DNA from: PCC-10605 sp964409355
GTDB lineage: Bacteria > Cyanobacteriota > Cyanobacteriia > Cyanobacteriales > Cyanobacteriaceae
Assembly (NCBI GenBank): GCA_964409355.1
Contig: CAYPDC010000002.1
Location: 17,302 to 81,301, forward strand
DNA length: 64,000 bases
Direction: 5' to 3'
Part shown: positions 16,151 to 25,027 of the stretch, in pieces
Position numbering within the stretch: position 1 is the first letter of the stretch
How the letters are laid out: each line of letters begins with the position of its first letter
Program-made: the position numbers and the translations under genes
Notes under the pieces: model-generated
Told to the model about the DNA's origin: nothing
Databases searched by the model: none
What the model saw: the letters and a program-made list of their open reading frames with translations, nothing else

Positions 16151-16371
16151 GTATTAGACATCTCTAACAGTCACCTGAGTTCGGGATTCCCCCTTAAACT
16201 TTAGATCCGATCGAACTTTTAATTAAAGTTAACTATCAACTATTATGGAAAAAGGTAGCCAATACCCATAATAAATTTAACGTCAATGACAAAAGAAGTC
16301 CTCAAACAAGTGCCATAGCGAAATGAGGGATAAATTTTACCCAACAAAAAAACATCCGATAACTTTTATTA

Positions 16372-16476
16372 AGGTGATTTCTAATAATAAATATACCTGC
16401 ATGATCCCCCCTAGCCCCCCTTAATAAGGGGGGGAATTATAAAGAAAATTGGTAAATTCTTTCACAGAAACCGCCT
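16372..16476 (-). mobile_element. MITE-like repeat family A, copy 2
   Basis: This is a reversed copy of the element at 417-520, running AGGTGATTTC to GAAACCGCCT. It lies in the 393-base gap between the RND permease and the DUF29 gene. Just beyond it, at about 16497-16530, a second short repeat (CTCTTCTACAGTAGT) matches 32171-32205. Bases 16151-16371 show nothing else recognised. Confidence 0.8.
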
Positions 16477-16543
16477 AAGGCAATAAAATTAGGCTCTTCT
16501 ACAGTAGTTATGGTAAATTAATAGAAAATAATTTAGTATATTT

Positions 16544-16993
16544 ATGTTCACAACTCAAGACTTAAAAAAACTTTATGAAATCGACGAAACTTTATGGTTA
16601 GAAAAAACCATTGAACTGTTAAAAAACAGACAGTATGAATCATTGGATATAGAAAATTTAATTGAGGAATTAGAATTTTTGGGCAGACGAGAAAAAGTAA
16701 CAGTAGAAAGTTTATTAGAACAAGTAATTCGTCACTTATTATTATGTAATTATTGGACCAATCAAGAACTATCTCGTAACCATTGGGAAGTAGAAATAAA
16801 GAGTTTTCGTAAACAAATTAACAAAATTTTAACAACTAACTTATGCAATCACTTGGAACAAAATTTAGCATCTATCTATGATGATGCTTTAGAATATGTA
16901 CAGGGAAAAACAAGCTACAAAGTAGAATTTCCCAATAGTTGCCCATACACTTTAAACTATTTATTAACGGGTAAAATAGAAAATAAATCCTAA
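16544..16993 (+). CDS. DUF29 family protein
   Basis: This 149-residue helical protein has the DUF29 pattern: LYEIDETLWLEKTIELLKNR, then DIENLIEELEFLGRREK, VIRHLLLCNYW, and a C-terminal tail with FPNSCPYTLNYLL. DUF29 is abundant in cyanobacteria and its function is unknown. The acidic-hydrophobic LIEELE block and the tryptophans are the conserved core. It has its own start ATG after an AT-rich promoter region, and is transcribed toward hflX 81 bases away. Confidence 0.88.
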   Translation: MFTTQDLKKLYEIDETLWLEKTIELLKNRQYESLDIENLIEELEFLGRREKVTVESLLEQVIRHLLLCNYWTNQELSRNHWEVEIKSFRKQINKILTTNLCNHLEQNLASIYDDALEYVQGKTSYKVEFPNSCPYTLNYLLTGKIENKS

Positions 16994-17074
16994 AATTTTA
17001 TTTATATAGTAATCAGGAATCATTTGTGAGAAATAAATTATTAGAAAAAAAATATAGACAAATATTTACATTTA

Positions 17075-18754
17075 ATGTCAATCGAAACAATTTACGGAAA
17101 TCTACAAGGATTAAAACCCAGTCAACTTAAACAATTACAAAAACTATACCATCAAAGAATAAGCGGCGATCGCATCTCCACTGTTGATTTAGCCGAAAGA
17201 ATAGCCAGTATAAGCACTGAGTTAAAACAGCCCCTCAGCGTCTATTTAAACCGCCGTGGACAGGTGATCAGAGTAGGGGTTGGTACGCCCCGTCAAATAC
17301 AAATTCCTCCCCTAGAATTGCCCCGTTACGGTGAGCTGAGACTATCGGGCATTCGTTGCCTCAGCACCTCCTTAAAACCTACTCCTCCCAATGAAGCCAG
17401 TTTAACGGCGATGGTAAGACAGAGACTAGATGCCTTAGTTATCCTTACCCTCACTGGTAAAGGAGTAATGCGGAAAGGGGGAGGTGCGAGGGGTTTTGTG
17501 GAAAATGCTTATTTATGTCATTTATTACCAATTCAAGAGGGGGATAACTATTGGGATGTATCTCCTCCCCTCCCCTTAGAAGATATTATCGAGCAGGATT
17601 TTCTCGATTTAGTCAACAATTTAGAGGCGGAATTTAGCCGAGAATTTGTCGCGCAAGAAGTGTCTCCTCAACAAGAGAGAGTCTTATTAGTAGGATTGCA
17701 CACAGGAAGCATGGATGAGCAAAAATTCCAAGATAATCTGCAAGAATTGGCTTTATTGGTGGATAGTGCAGGAGGAAAGGTATTGGCAACCATTGAACAA
17801 AAACGCTCTCACCCCCATCCTCAAACCCTCGTAGGTGCTGGAAAAGTGGAAGAAATTGCTTTACAAGTCCAGACTTTAGGCGCTAATCTGGTAGTGTTCG
17901 ATCGAGACTTATCTCCTGCTCAGGTACGCAACCTAGAATTACAATTAGGTGTGAGAGTGGTCGATCGCACCGAAGTAATATTAGACATCTTTGCTCAAAG
18001 GGCGCAATCAAGGGCAGGTAAATTGCAAGTAGAGTTAGCCCAGTTAGAATATATGTTACCCAGATTAACGGGGAGAGGTCAAGCCATGTCCAGATTAGGG
18101 GGCGGAATTGGCACAAGAGGACCGGGAGAGACTAAACTAGAAACAGAAAGAAGGGCAATCCAAAAAAGAATTACTAGACTGCAACAGGAAGTAAATCAAC
18201 TGCAATGCCATCGCTCAAGACTGCGACAACAAAGACAAAGTCAGGAAATCATCACTGTTGCCATTGTCGGTTATACCAACGCAGGAAAATCGACTTTAAT
18301 TAATACCCTCACCAATGCGGATGTTTATACCGCAGACCAATTATTTGCTACCCTAGATCCTACCACCAGAAGACTAACTATCACCGATTCTCACACAGGC
18401 AAATCAGGTACATTATTAATGACTGACACGGTGGGATTCATTCACGAATTACCTCCTCCTCTGGTGGATTCTTTTCGGGCAACTTTAGAGGAAGTAACGG
18501 AAGCAGATGCCTTATTGCACGTTGTGGATTTATCTCATCCTGCTTGGGAAAGCCATATTCAATCAGTGAAAACCATTTTAGCAGATATGCCCCTTGCCCC
18601 TTCTATGGAGTTATTGGCGTTGAATAAAATCGATAAAGCTAAGAGTGAACATTTAACCATAGCAAAGGAAAAGTATCCCCAAGCCGTCTTTATTTCCGCC
18701 CAAGAAAGGCACGGTTTAACCACATTGCGCGATCGCCTCTTACAATTATGCTAG
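17075..18754 (+). CDS. hflX: GTPase HflX
   Basis: This 559-residue protein has an N-terminal extension of about 190 residues, common in cyanobacterial HflX. The HflX nucleotide-binding domain follows (LVGLHTG... LVVFDRDLSPAQVRNLE), with the GGxGxRGPGETKLE segment and a coiled coil (QKRITRLQQEVNQLQ). The G domain has G1 GYTNAGKST near residue 399, G3 DTVGF, and G4 NKID. HflX splits stalled ribosomes and can disassemble hibernating ones. The last 107 bases of this gene are present as diverged partial copies at 22916-23024 and 25028-25118, marking its 3' end as a recombination or insertion boundary. Confidence 0.95.
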   Translation: MSIETIYGNLQGLKPSQLKQLQKLYHQRISGDRISTVDLAERIASISTELKQPLSVYLNRRGQVIRVGVGTPRQIQIPPLELPRYGELRLSGIRCLSTSLKPTPPNEASLTAMVRQRLDALVILTLTGKGVMRKGGGARGFVENAYLCHLLPIQEGDNYWDVSPPLPLEDIIEQDFLDLVNNLEAEFSREFVAQEVSPQQERVLLVGLHTGSMDEQKFQDNLQELALLVDSAGGKVLATIEQKRSHPHPQTLVGAGKVEEIALQVQTLGANLVVFDRDLSPAQVRNLELQLGVRVVDRTEVILDIFAQRAQSRAGKLQVELAQLEYMLPRLTGRGQAMSRLGGGIGTRGPGETKLETERRAIQKRITRLQQEVNQLQCHRSRLRQQRQSQEIITVAIVGYTNAGKSTLINTLTNADVYTADQLFATLDPTTRRLTITDSHTGKSGTLLMTDTVGFIHELPPPLVDSFRATLEEVTEADALLHVVDLSHPAWESHIQSVKTILADMPLAPSMELLALNKIDKAKSEHLTIAKEKYPQAVFISAQERHGLTTLRDRLLQLC

Positions 18755-18889
18755 TAAGCTAGTTTGTATCTAAGTCGTCTGGTTAAGGTAGGGAAAGGGT
18801 AAACGTTTTAGTCATTAAGGTAAGAAGTAAAAACTACTATTGCGAAAATCTGTTAAAATTATCGTATATACAAAACATATAGACAATTA

Positions 18890-19174
18890 ATGGAATTTGA
18901 ATGGGATGAAAGCAAAAACCGACAAAACTTAAACAAACACGGTATTAGTTTTGAAGAAGCTAAAGAAATTTTCTTTGGAATTACTTTTAGTATTGTTGAT
19001 GAAAGATTCGACTATGGAGAAATAAGAGAAATTACCATTGGTGCGATCGATAGTTTTGTAATTGTTACTGTAGTTCACACCGAAAGAAACGGTAAAACTC
19101 GCCTCATTTCAGCTCGTAAAGCCACCCCTAAAGAAAGGAAAAAATATTATGAATATATCACCCAAGCGACTTAA
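18890..19174 (+). CDS. brnT: BrnT-family toxin
   Basis: This 94-residue ribonuclease-type toxin has the BrnT signature: EFEWDESKNRQNLNKHGISF at the N-terminus, IVDERFDYGE, and the C-terminal RLISARKATPKERKKYYEY. The histidine in KHGISF and the arginines in RLISARKA are the expected active-site residues. BrnT blocks translation by RNA cleavage and is held by BrnA. The gene is the first of an accessory stretch directly after hflX and overlaps brnA by 26 bases. An AT-rich promoter region of about 130 bases precedes it. Confidence 0.92.
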   Translation: MEFEWDESKNRQNLNKHGISFEEAKEIFFGITFSIVDERFDYGEIREITIGAIDSFVIVTVVHTERNGKTRLISARKATPKERKKYYEYITQAT

Positions 19175-19412
19175 AGAAATAGCAAATATTCCAGATGATG
19201 CTATTGATACTTCAGATATTCCTGAATTAGATGATAGTTTCTGGGAAAAAGCGAAGATGGTACAACCTATCACTAAACAATCTATTTCCATTCGCCTTGA
19301 TAGCGATATTTTAGATTGGTTTAAAAGCCAAGGGAAGGGATACCAAACTTTTATTAATAATGTCCTTCGCACTTATGTTGAACATCAAAAAACTAAGATC
19401 AATAATAAGTAA
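19149..19412 (+). CDS. brnA: BrnA-family antitoxin
   Basis: This 87-residue antitoxin has an acidic N-terminal region (DDAIDTSDIPELDDSFWEKA) and a C-terminal ribbon-helix-helix (KQSISIRLDSDILDWFKSQG ... YQTFINNVLRTYV) that binds the operator and represses the brnTA promoter. It overlaps brnT by 26 bases, the normal toxin-first order of this system. All expected parts are present and the unit looks functional. Confidence 0.92.
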   Translation: MNISPKRLKEIANIPDDAIDTSDIPELDDSFWEKAKMVQPITKQSISIRLDSDILDWFKSQGKGYQTFINNVLRTYVEHQKTKINNK

Positions 19413-19461
19413 AAAGTAAGGATTAAGATAATATAATGTTATTAAGTAAAGCTGAATATAT

Positions 19462-19716
19462 ATGATAAATATCTATAAGTTACCATTAGTTTTAGAACCA
19501 CAACCCGAAGGCGGTTATACTATTACTTGTCCTTTATTGCCGAATTTAGTGACAGAAGTGGATAATTTAGAAGATGTGATACCAAACGTTTCGGATGCTT
19601 TAGCGGCAATCATTGAGGCGTATGAAGACTTAAATCAACCATTGCCTCCCATTTTACAACCGATGAGCGAAAAAGTTGCCCTTTGGACGGAAAGCCTGAT
19701 TCCCATTAGTGCATAA
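19462..19716 (+). CDS. hicB: HicB-family antitoxin
   Basis: This 84-residue protein has the HicB partial RNase H-like fold: LPLVLEPQPEGGYTITCPLL, NLEDVIPNVSDALAAIIEAY, and a short C-terminal tail. No separate DNA-binding domain is evident. It starts 49 bases after brnA. Its stop codon overlaps the start of a 13-codon hicA stump (TAATG), so the antitoxin is intact while its toxin has been destroyed. It could be an orphan that neutralises other HicA proteins. Confidence 0.85.
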   Translation: MINIYKLPLVLEPQPEGGYTITCPLLPNLVTEVDNLEDVIPNVSDALAAIIEAYEDLNQPLPPILQPMSEKVALWTESLIPISA

Positions 19717-19757
19717 TGAAATATCAAGAAATTATCACAAAATTGAAAAATATCTAA
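19716..19757 (+). pseudogene. hicA: hicA stump cut at a MITE-like element
   Basis: Directly overlapping the hicB stop, an ATG opens MKYQEIITKLKNI and then stops. This is the usual first helix of HicA (compare MKxxEVIxxLKxxG), and the catalytic GSH region is missing. The break coincides with the left end of the element at 19758-19837. Nothing resembling the rest of HicA is visible beyond the element. Confidence 0.75.
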
Positions 19758-19837
19758 TAGACTTCTCCAATAATAGGCATTTTAAGGGCTAAAGCCCTTA
19801 CTACGAGCCAAAGAAAAATAATTTATGGAGATGTCTA
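19758..19837. mobile_element. MITE-like repeat family B, copy 1
   Basis: This 80-bp element has terminal inverted repeats TAGACTTCTCCA and TGGAGATGTCTA, with TA at both outer edges as in IS630/Tc1-type insertions. The interior hairpin is AAGGGCTAAAGCCCTT. A related 70-bp copy is at 54897-54966 and one end is at 63929-63940. It abuts the hicA stump. Confidence 0.8.
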
Positions 19838-19915
19838 ATTCTTAATTTAATATTCCAGAGGTGCGTGCAGCGTAGCTGTGCCTTTGGCATCGCATCTTCC
19901 CATTATGTTTGTAGT

Positions 19916-19935
19916 AAGTGCTTTAGCACTTTTTA
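19916..19935 (+). terminator. Hairpin with T-tract
   Basis: The stem AAGTGC/GCACTT with a TTTA loop is followed by TTTAT on the plus strand. It lies between the plus-strand toxin-antitoxin genes and the minus-strand actin-like gene, and could end the former. The rest of 19838-19978 shows HIP1-rich repeat debris only. Confidence 0.5.
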
Positions 19936-19978
19936 TCTGGTAGGGCGATCGCACCCCACCATTTTTACTCTCTCAAAA

Positions 19979-21308
19979 CTATTTAGCTGTCACAACTCTT
20001 ATTGCAGTCATGGCTTTCGCGCTTACACGGGCTACTGGCTTATCATCTGGAATGGGTGGCATAGGAGGAATACTATTTTGAGAAGGAAGTTTAAAACTCA
20101 AAGTTAATTCCTTCGGAATCGATAACCCAAAAGCAATGGCAAAACGATGAAAATGTTTAGCATTAATTCCATTCATATCAAAGTTATTTTTGTCTATTTT
20201 AACTCCAGACGAAACTTCTTGCTTTAAGGGTTTTTGACTTTTGATGATTAAACGATCTAAATCCTCTACAATAGACGTATCAGGATCAATTAATTGACTT
20301 TGAATAATTTGTTGATCTAGTTTAGACTCTAATTGAACATCATTAATAATAGCCTCAATACCTAAAATAGGGGCAAAGGCATTTTGACAGTTAATTTCTG
20401 GTACATTGCTACCCTGTTTCTGATAATAAAAATAGCAGAATTCCGTTGTGCCTCCACCAATATCCACATACAAAAGATAACCATTTTGAGCCTGATTTGA
20501 AGTAGCATAAGCAAAAGCACCAGCACCCACTTCAGATGTCACCTTATAAAGAATATTTTGATTCTGAATATCCTCTTTTAATTGAGGTTTCAATTTTTGA
20601 CAAAGAGATTGTAAATCAGGTAATTTTAAAGAATCTAAGTGTTTTTCATCTTCACATAACAATCTTGCCAATAATAACACTTTCTCACAACGGGCATTAG
20701 ATAAAGAATCCAAATACTGCACAGGCGCACCTAAGTTGACACACCAATTCAAATTATCAACATCTAAATCCTTTTGATATTTATTAACAAACCAATCCTG
20801 AGTTCTGACAATTACTTTAGCAAGAAAATAAGCGGATAAAATTTCAATATTTTCAACCTCATTGAGATTTGTTTTCTGCCAGTGAGCAAGTTGCCCAAAA
20901 AAGACAGTTGTATCGCCCTTACTTTTCTCAAATTTATCTAACCCCGACTTCGATTCGACTATTTCTAATAATCTAATACCTTGAGATAACTTATCTTCCT
21001 CTTCCTCCGTTAAAGACAAGTATTTATCTAAATCGATTTCTGCTAAACGCATTTTCAGAAAGGCAACGTCTAAAGAGTCTTTTTGCTTTCTTTTTTCGTA
21101 TTCCGATTCCGTTAAGCCACCAAATAAAGTACCATCTTTATCGATACCCACTTTACTTATTAAAAAATTTTCTGTGATTTCTTTAGTGGAATTATCAAAA
21201 GTTACAATTTCTGACTTGTTACTTTCCCTCAACCTTACGCATACTTTTGTATAACTTGTACCAAAATCCAGTCCGATGATTACGTCAAGTTTTTTTTTGG
21301 TAAGACAT
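19979..21308 (-). CDS. Actin/Hsp70-fold (ParM/MreB-like) ATPase, start disturbed by an A-run
   Basis: Reading back from the stop at 19979, the frame encodes GLDFGTSYTKVCV (phosphate-1 loop), LGAPVQY near the middle, GAGAFAYA, and YVDIGGGTTEFCYF (phosphate-2 loop), the signature of actin/Hsp70-fold ATPases. The C-terminal tail is rich in Ser, Pro and Val. In-frame starts exist only at a TTG (21232), inside the conserved region. An ATG at 21306-21308 (MSYQKK) is one base out of frame, separated by a run of nine A on the coding strand. One A fewer would give a perfect start. The gene follows the unrecognised 515-residue gene on the same strand, about 70 bases away. Its biological role is unknown. 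Confidence 0.75.
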
Positions 21309-21378
21309 AGATATTTAATTCTCTGTAGATTTCCAAATATATTTAACTCTTTAAAATAATATTATAATTCAAAACAGT

Positions 21379-22926
21379 CTATTTTAGATAAATCAAACCT
21401 GCACTAATATTTATTCCCCCCATCGGGGTGATTTTTTCTTCCCATCTTAAGTAATCATCATAATAATCAGGTATTTGATTAACTTGATAGATAGCATCCA
21501 TAGGATTTTTTCCTTCCCGACTGGCAAACTCAATTAATTCTTGTGCGATCGCACTTTCTAATAATGTTTTATCTTCTAAATTAATAACTTGATAAATTAG
21601 ACAATTAGTTTTATTTTGAGCAAGAAAATATACGCTATAAAAATAATTACCTTTTGTTAAAGTGGATAAAGTTTTAATCTTTTTAACTTCACCTATTTCT
21701 AAATTAATGGCACACACTGGCACAAAAGATAAATGTTTTAATTCTAAAGGATTTACTAACCATTTAATTAGAGGATGTTCTAAATCAATAAACTCGACAC
21801 AAGGAGGAATTTTAGAAGGTTTTTCCGCAAAATTAAAGATACATTTACATTCATGATCTGTTAAAAATGTTCTTAATCTTGGCTGAAATTGCTCACAAAA
21901 ATCCTTTAAATCTCCTTGGGCAGAATCAGATAATTTAATTTTCAAAATGTCTTTAAATTGATCTTCATCTTCTATTTGTTCAGCTATAGTTCCTCCGTAC
22001 TGTAATTCTAAGCTATCAATTACAAATGTCATTAACTCTTTAGTATTTATTCTAACTTTTTCTCTTGTTTCAATTAGTGATAAATTAGAATCTTCCTCTT
22101 GTTTTAATTTAGTTAAAAAATTAATAAAATTATCATTTTGTTCTACTTTACCCAAGAGGGTTAATATTTCATTGTTAATGTCTTGATGAAAAATAATTAA
22201 GTTTTGCTGATAATCAGATATTTTTTTTGCTATTTGATAAGTGGGACTTTCTTTATTTTTAAGAGCATTAATGATCCCATAGAATACTATCTCTTGAAAA
22301 TAATCATTATAACTTTTAAAGAAAATATCTAATTTTTTATCATTATTTTTACTGCTTAAAATTGACTGTAAAGAAAGAATATAAACATTACAATCACCAT
22401 TTATATTATCATTTATGGTGGGTAAATCTAATAACTCTTTCAAGAATAATTCTTGATATTTGATATTTTCTTGAGTTAAATTAGTGATTAATTTTTGTTT
22501 TATCTCTTGCTTTGAAAGATAAATAATTAATAGCCTTTTTCTTGAATTAAGATTAAGATTTATAGAACAATAAAAAGATAATTTTTCCCGTGATAATTTA
22601 ATTTTGTAAAAAGATAAAATTTGTCTAAGAATAAGATGAGAACTAAAAGCTAACTTCTCTTTAATAATATCTTTAATTGTTTCTTCTTGGGGACAATATT
22701 TAAGTTCGTCCACAGGTACTTTAATAATTTTATTATCTCCAAATTTAATAGTAGCAGTTAAACCATAACCTCCTATTTGTTCAACTTTTCCGATGGTTTT
22801 ACCGTACAATCCCCCTCTTATTTTTCTTACTCTTTGATCAGGTATTTCTGGATTCCAATTAAGTTGTTTTAATTGATTCATATTCTCTATATCTTCTAAA
22901 ATGTAAAATAGAACGCTAGTGAACAT
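21379..22926 (-). CDS. Unrecognised 515-residue protein paired with the actin-like ATPase
   Basis: No family is assigned. Residues about 25-85 look like a small beta-barrel (VRKIRGGLYGKTIGKVEQIG, then IKFGDNKIIKVPVDELKY), reminiscent of N-terminal SH3-like domains on SNF2 helicases. The middle 250 residues are helical and Lys/Asn/Ile-rich. The last 130 residues (EFIDLEHPLIKWLV; YSVYFLAQNKTNCLIYQVIN; LESAIAQELIEFASREG) resemble the C-terminal accessory part of HepA/SNF2-type proteins. No helicase motif is present. The low-GC composition is stronger than in neighbours, suggesting transfer. The likelier start is Met16 (22881), since the first 15 residues overlap the hflX-end duplicate. The resemblance is weak and from memory. 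Confidence 0.6.
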   Translation of the reverse strand: MFTSVLFYILEDIENMNQLKQLNWNPEIPDQRVRKIRGGLYGKTIGKVEQIGGYGLTATIKFGDNKIIKVPVDELKYCPQEETIKDIIKEKLAFSSHLILRQILSFYKIKLSREKLSFYCSINLNLNSRKRLLIIYLSKQEIKQKLITNLTQENIKYQELFLKELLDLPTINDNINGDCNVYILSLQSILSSKNNDKKLDIFFKSYNDYFQEIVFYGIINALKNKESPTYQIAKKISDYQQNLIIFHQDINNEILTLLGKVEQNDNFINFLTKLKQEEDSNLSLIETREKVRINTKELMTFVIDSLELQYGGTIAEQIEDEDQFKDILKIKLSDSAQGDLKDFCEQFQPRLRTFLTDHECKCIFNFAEKPSKIPPCVEFIDLEHPLIKWLVNPLELKHLSFVPVCAINLEIGEVKKIKTLSTLTKGNYFYSVYFLAQNKTNCLIYQVINLEDKTLLESAIAQELIEFASREGKNPMDAIYQVNQIPDYYDDYLRWEEKITPMGGINISAGLIYLK

Positions 22927-23024
22927 TTAACCATAGGGAAGGAAAAATATCCCCAAGCCGTCTTTATTTTCACCCAAAACGTCATGATTTAACGGCATTG
23001 TGCGATCTGCTCTTACAATTATGC
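22916..23024 (+). repeat. Partial duplicate of the hflX 3' end, copy 2
   Basis: This stretch aligns to 18646-18752, the last 107 bases of hflX, with about 85% identity by eye, from AGTGAACATTTAACCATAG to CTCTTACAATTATGCTA. The orientation is the same as in hflX. It carries in-frame stops and cannot encode a functional fragment. It marks the far boundary of the segment holding brnTA, hicB and the actin-like pair. Confidence 0.85.
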
Positions 23025-23025
23025 T

Positions 23026-23120
23026 ATTGACACTCCCATACCGTTGATGCGATGGGATTCTTAGTTCACAACCCGAGGGGCGCTATACTGAAGATTTTGT
23101 TATTGTGAAATTCAACGGGG
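23026..23120. mobile_element. IS200/IS605-type end remnant
   Basis: Bases TTGACACTCCCATACCGTTG, then GATGCGATGGGATTCTTAG, form an imperfect subterminal hairpin of the kind found at IS200/IS605 ends. AATTCAACGGGGG near 23105 recurs as AATTCAACGGGAA near 10992. No transposase is attached. It abuts hflX-end copy 2. Confidence 0.5.
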
Positions 23121-23125
23121 GTTTT

Positions 23126-23866
23126 TCATTCACATTTCAAGATAAAATTTACAATCAAATCTGATAAACCTTCAATTTCTTTTAGCGGAGATAATAAAAC
23201 TAATTCACTGTCTATCTCTCTTTGTAACTGCTTCACCCCAAGTGCGATCGCATCTATGATTTTACCGTGAAAAAGAAAATAGGGAAGGATAGTAATTTTG
23301 TGAGGATGATGAGAGGCTAATTGAGTTATAATAGTGCTTAAATTAGGTTCGATCGACCAATAAGCAACAGTGGCGTTAATTTTCTCCCCCAGACTCTCGA
23401 TTTCTTCATTTCCCCCCTTTAAACTTGTACCATGACAAAAAAGAATCCGACTATCTCCTCCCGATTTTTCATACTCACCCCTCAATAAAGATATGACATG
23501 ATCACTTTTACCCAAATGAGGCATGATTTCCATATTTATCAAAGAATGTTGACGGGCAATTTCAACTTCTGAAGGAATATCCTCCACAACGTGAGTACCC
23601 GATAATAAAAATAGGGGTAAAATATTCAGCTTTTTACAACCCTTATTAACTAATTTTTGCCCAAAGTCGATTATTTTATCGGATAAAGACTGTTTTCCCA
23701 ACTCTAAATAAGCCGTTTCCAAAAGAGACGAAATCCCCAATAAACTTAATTTTTGACGAATAGCAATAACCAAATCTTGCAACTGTTTCCCATACAAAGG
23801 ATTTCGGCTACCATGCACCACCATAAGATAAGCAGAAGAATCGATAATATTACTAAAATCACTCAT
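23126..23866 (-). CDS. sirB: CbiX/SirB-type sirohydrochlorin chelatase
   Basis: This 246-residue protein has the two-lobed class II chelatase layout. The first-lobe active-site histidine is in LMVVHGSRNPLYG near residue 18, followed by LFLLSGTHVVEDIP (second metal-binding histidine near residue 91). The second lobe has ILFCHGTSLKGG and ILPYFLFHGKIID. It inserts Fe or Co into sirohydrochlorin for siroheme or cobalamin. The gene symbol is given by family; the metal cannot be read from sequence. It stands alone, with the IS-type remnant just downstream. Confidence 0.88.
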   Translation of the reverse strand: MSDFSNIIDSSAYLMVVHGSRNPLYGKQLQDLVIAIRQKLSLLGISSLLETAYLELGKQSLSDKIIDFGQKLVNKGCKKLNILPLFLLSGTHVVEDIPSEVEIARQHSLINMEIMPHLGKSDHVISLLRGEYEKSGGDSRILFCHGTSLKGGNEEIESLGEKINATVAYWSIEPNLSTIITQLASHHPHKITILPYFLFHGKIIDAIALGVKQLQREIDSELVLLSPLKEIEGLSDLIVNFILKCE

Positions 23867-24305
23867 GGTCGAAATTATAATTATGCTCGGTAACGGAATA
23901 CAAAATTTTATAGTAACATGAAATCATCACTACTCCCCTTGGTCGGATTATACTCTCGCTAACTACAATTTATGAGTAATGAGTAATTGTCTCATTTCAA
24001 GGGGGAGATGCGATCGCACCACCCATTGAAATGTATTCAGATACATGAAAAGATTATAAATTATTCATTTCTGTAATAATTTTCATAATAGTTATTTGCC
24101 GTCAAAAACTAATTGACAATAGATAAATAGGAAGTATTGATAATACTATACCTGATCGAGCTGACTGGTACAGACAATTATCAAAAGGATACCCTAGAAT
24201 CTTAGGAGTAGAAATTAAAATAAAGACGGAAACTCGATCGAACTTTAATTCTCAGCAAATTACATTATCATTAAAATAGTTTATTCCATCAAGCAGGGCA
24301 AAATT
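23867..24305. other. Intergenic stretch without a recognisable gene
   Basis: A HIP1 site and a short inverted repeat (TGTAT TCAG ATACA near 24032) are visible. Bases 24145-24280 are open on the plus strand (DRADWYRQLSKGYPRILGVE) but have no start codon before an upstream stop, so this is at most a remnant of an unrecognised gene. The Uma2 promoter presumably lies in the last 50 bases. Confidence 0.5.
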
Positions 24306-24932
24306 ATGACAGCTAAAATCCTTCAAAAACCTAGTGAAAATTTAACTCCAAAAAGCTATTATACTCCCGAAGAATATCTAGCTTTTGAGGAGAATTCTGA
24401 ATTTAAACACGAGTATAGAAATGGAGAAATAGTACCCATGACAGGAGGAACAACTAATCATAACGAAATTGCTGGAAATTTTTACTCTTATTTAAAAATC
24501 GCTCTCAAAGGACAAAATTATCGAGTTTTTTTTGCTGATGTTCGTCTTTGGATACCTCGCTATCGTCAATATACCTATCCTGATGTCATGGTAATTCAAG
24601 GTAAACCTGTTTATGAAGGAAAAGGCAAAACAACGGTAACAAATCCTATCTTAATTATGGAAGTTCTCTCAAAATCTACTCAAGATTACGACAAAGGAAC
24701 TAAGTTTGACTATTATCGTTCTATTCCTGAGTTACTGGAATATATTTTAATTGATCAATATCAATATCATGTTCAAAAATTTACTAAAAATACTGATAAT
24801 AATTGGGTTTTAGGGGACTTTGAGAAGCTAGAAAATATGGTAAATTTAGAGTCATTAAAATTGCAAATTTTCTTAAAAGATTTATATGATAATGTTGAGG
24901 TTAACGATTCAGAAGACAACAAAGGAATATAA
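24306..24932 (+). CDS. Uma2 family endonuclease-like protein
   Basis: This 208-residue protein has the Uma2 (DUF820) layout: YYTPEEYLAFEENSEFKHEY, then GEIVPMTGGTTNHNEIAGNF. The PD-(D/E)xK nuclease core follows in RLWIPRYRQYTYPDVMVIQG and NPILIMEVLSKSTQDYDKGT, and then KFDYYRSIPELLEYILIDQY. The catalytic Asp, Glu and Lys are in place. Uma2 proteins are expanded in cyanobacteria, often near mobile elements, and are largely uncharacterised. A broken Uma2 copy of another subtype is at 40145. The gene looks intact. Confidence 0.92.
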   Translation: MTAKILQKPSENLTPKSYYTPEEYLAFEENSEFKHEYRNGEIVPMTGGTTNHNEIAGNFYSYLKIALKGQNYRVFFADVRLWIPRYRQYTYPDVMVIQGKPVYEGKGKTTVTNPILIMEVLSKSTQDYDKGTKFDYYRSIPELLEYILIDQYQYHVQKFTKNTDNNWVLGDFEKLENMVNLESLKLQIFLKDLYDNVEVNDSEDNKGI

Positions 24933-25027
24933 TCATTTTATAGAATAAATAAAAAAAACATTAAAATATATCAGAAACTTTTTAGAAGTATTTAGATAAC
25001 GATCGAACTTTGCGCGATCATTGATCT

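Noticed and set aside
24145..24280. An open plus-strand stretch (DRADWYRQLSKGYP) before the Uma2 gene.
   Set aside because: There is no start codon before the upstream stop and I recognise no family; at most it is a remnant.
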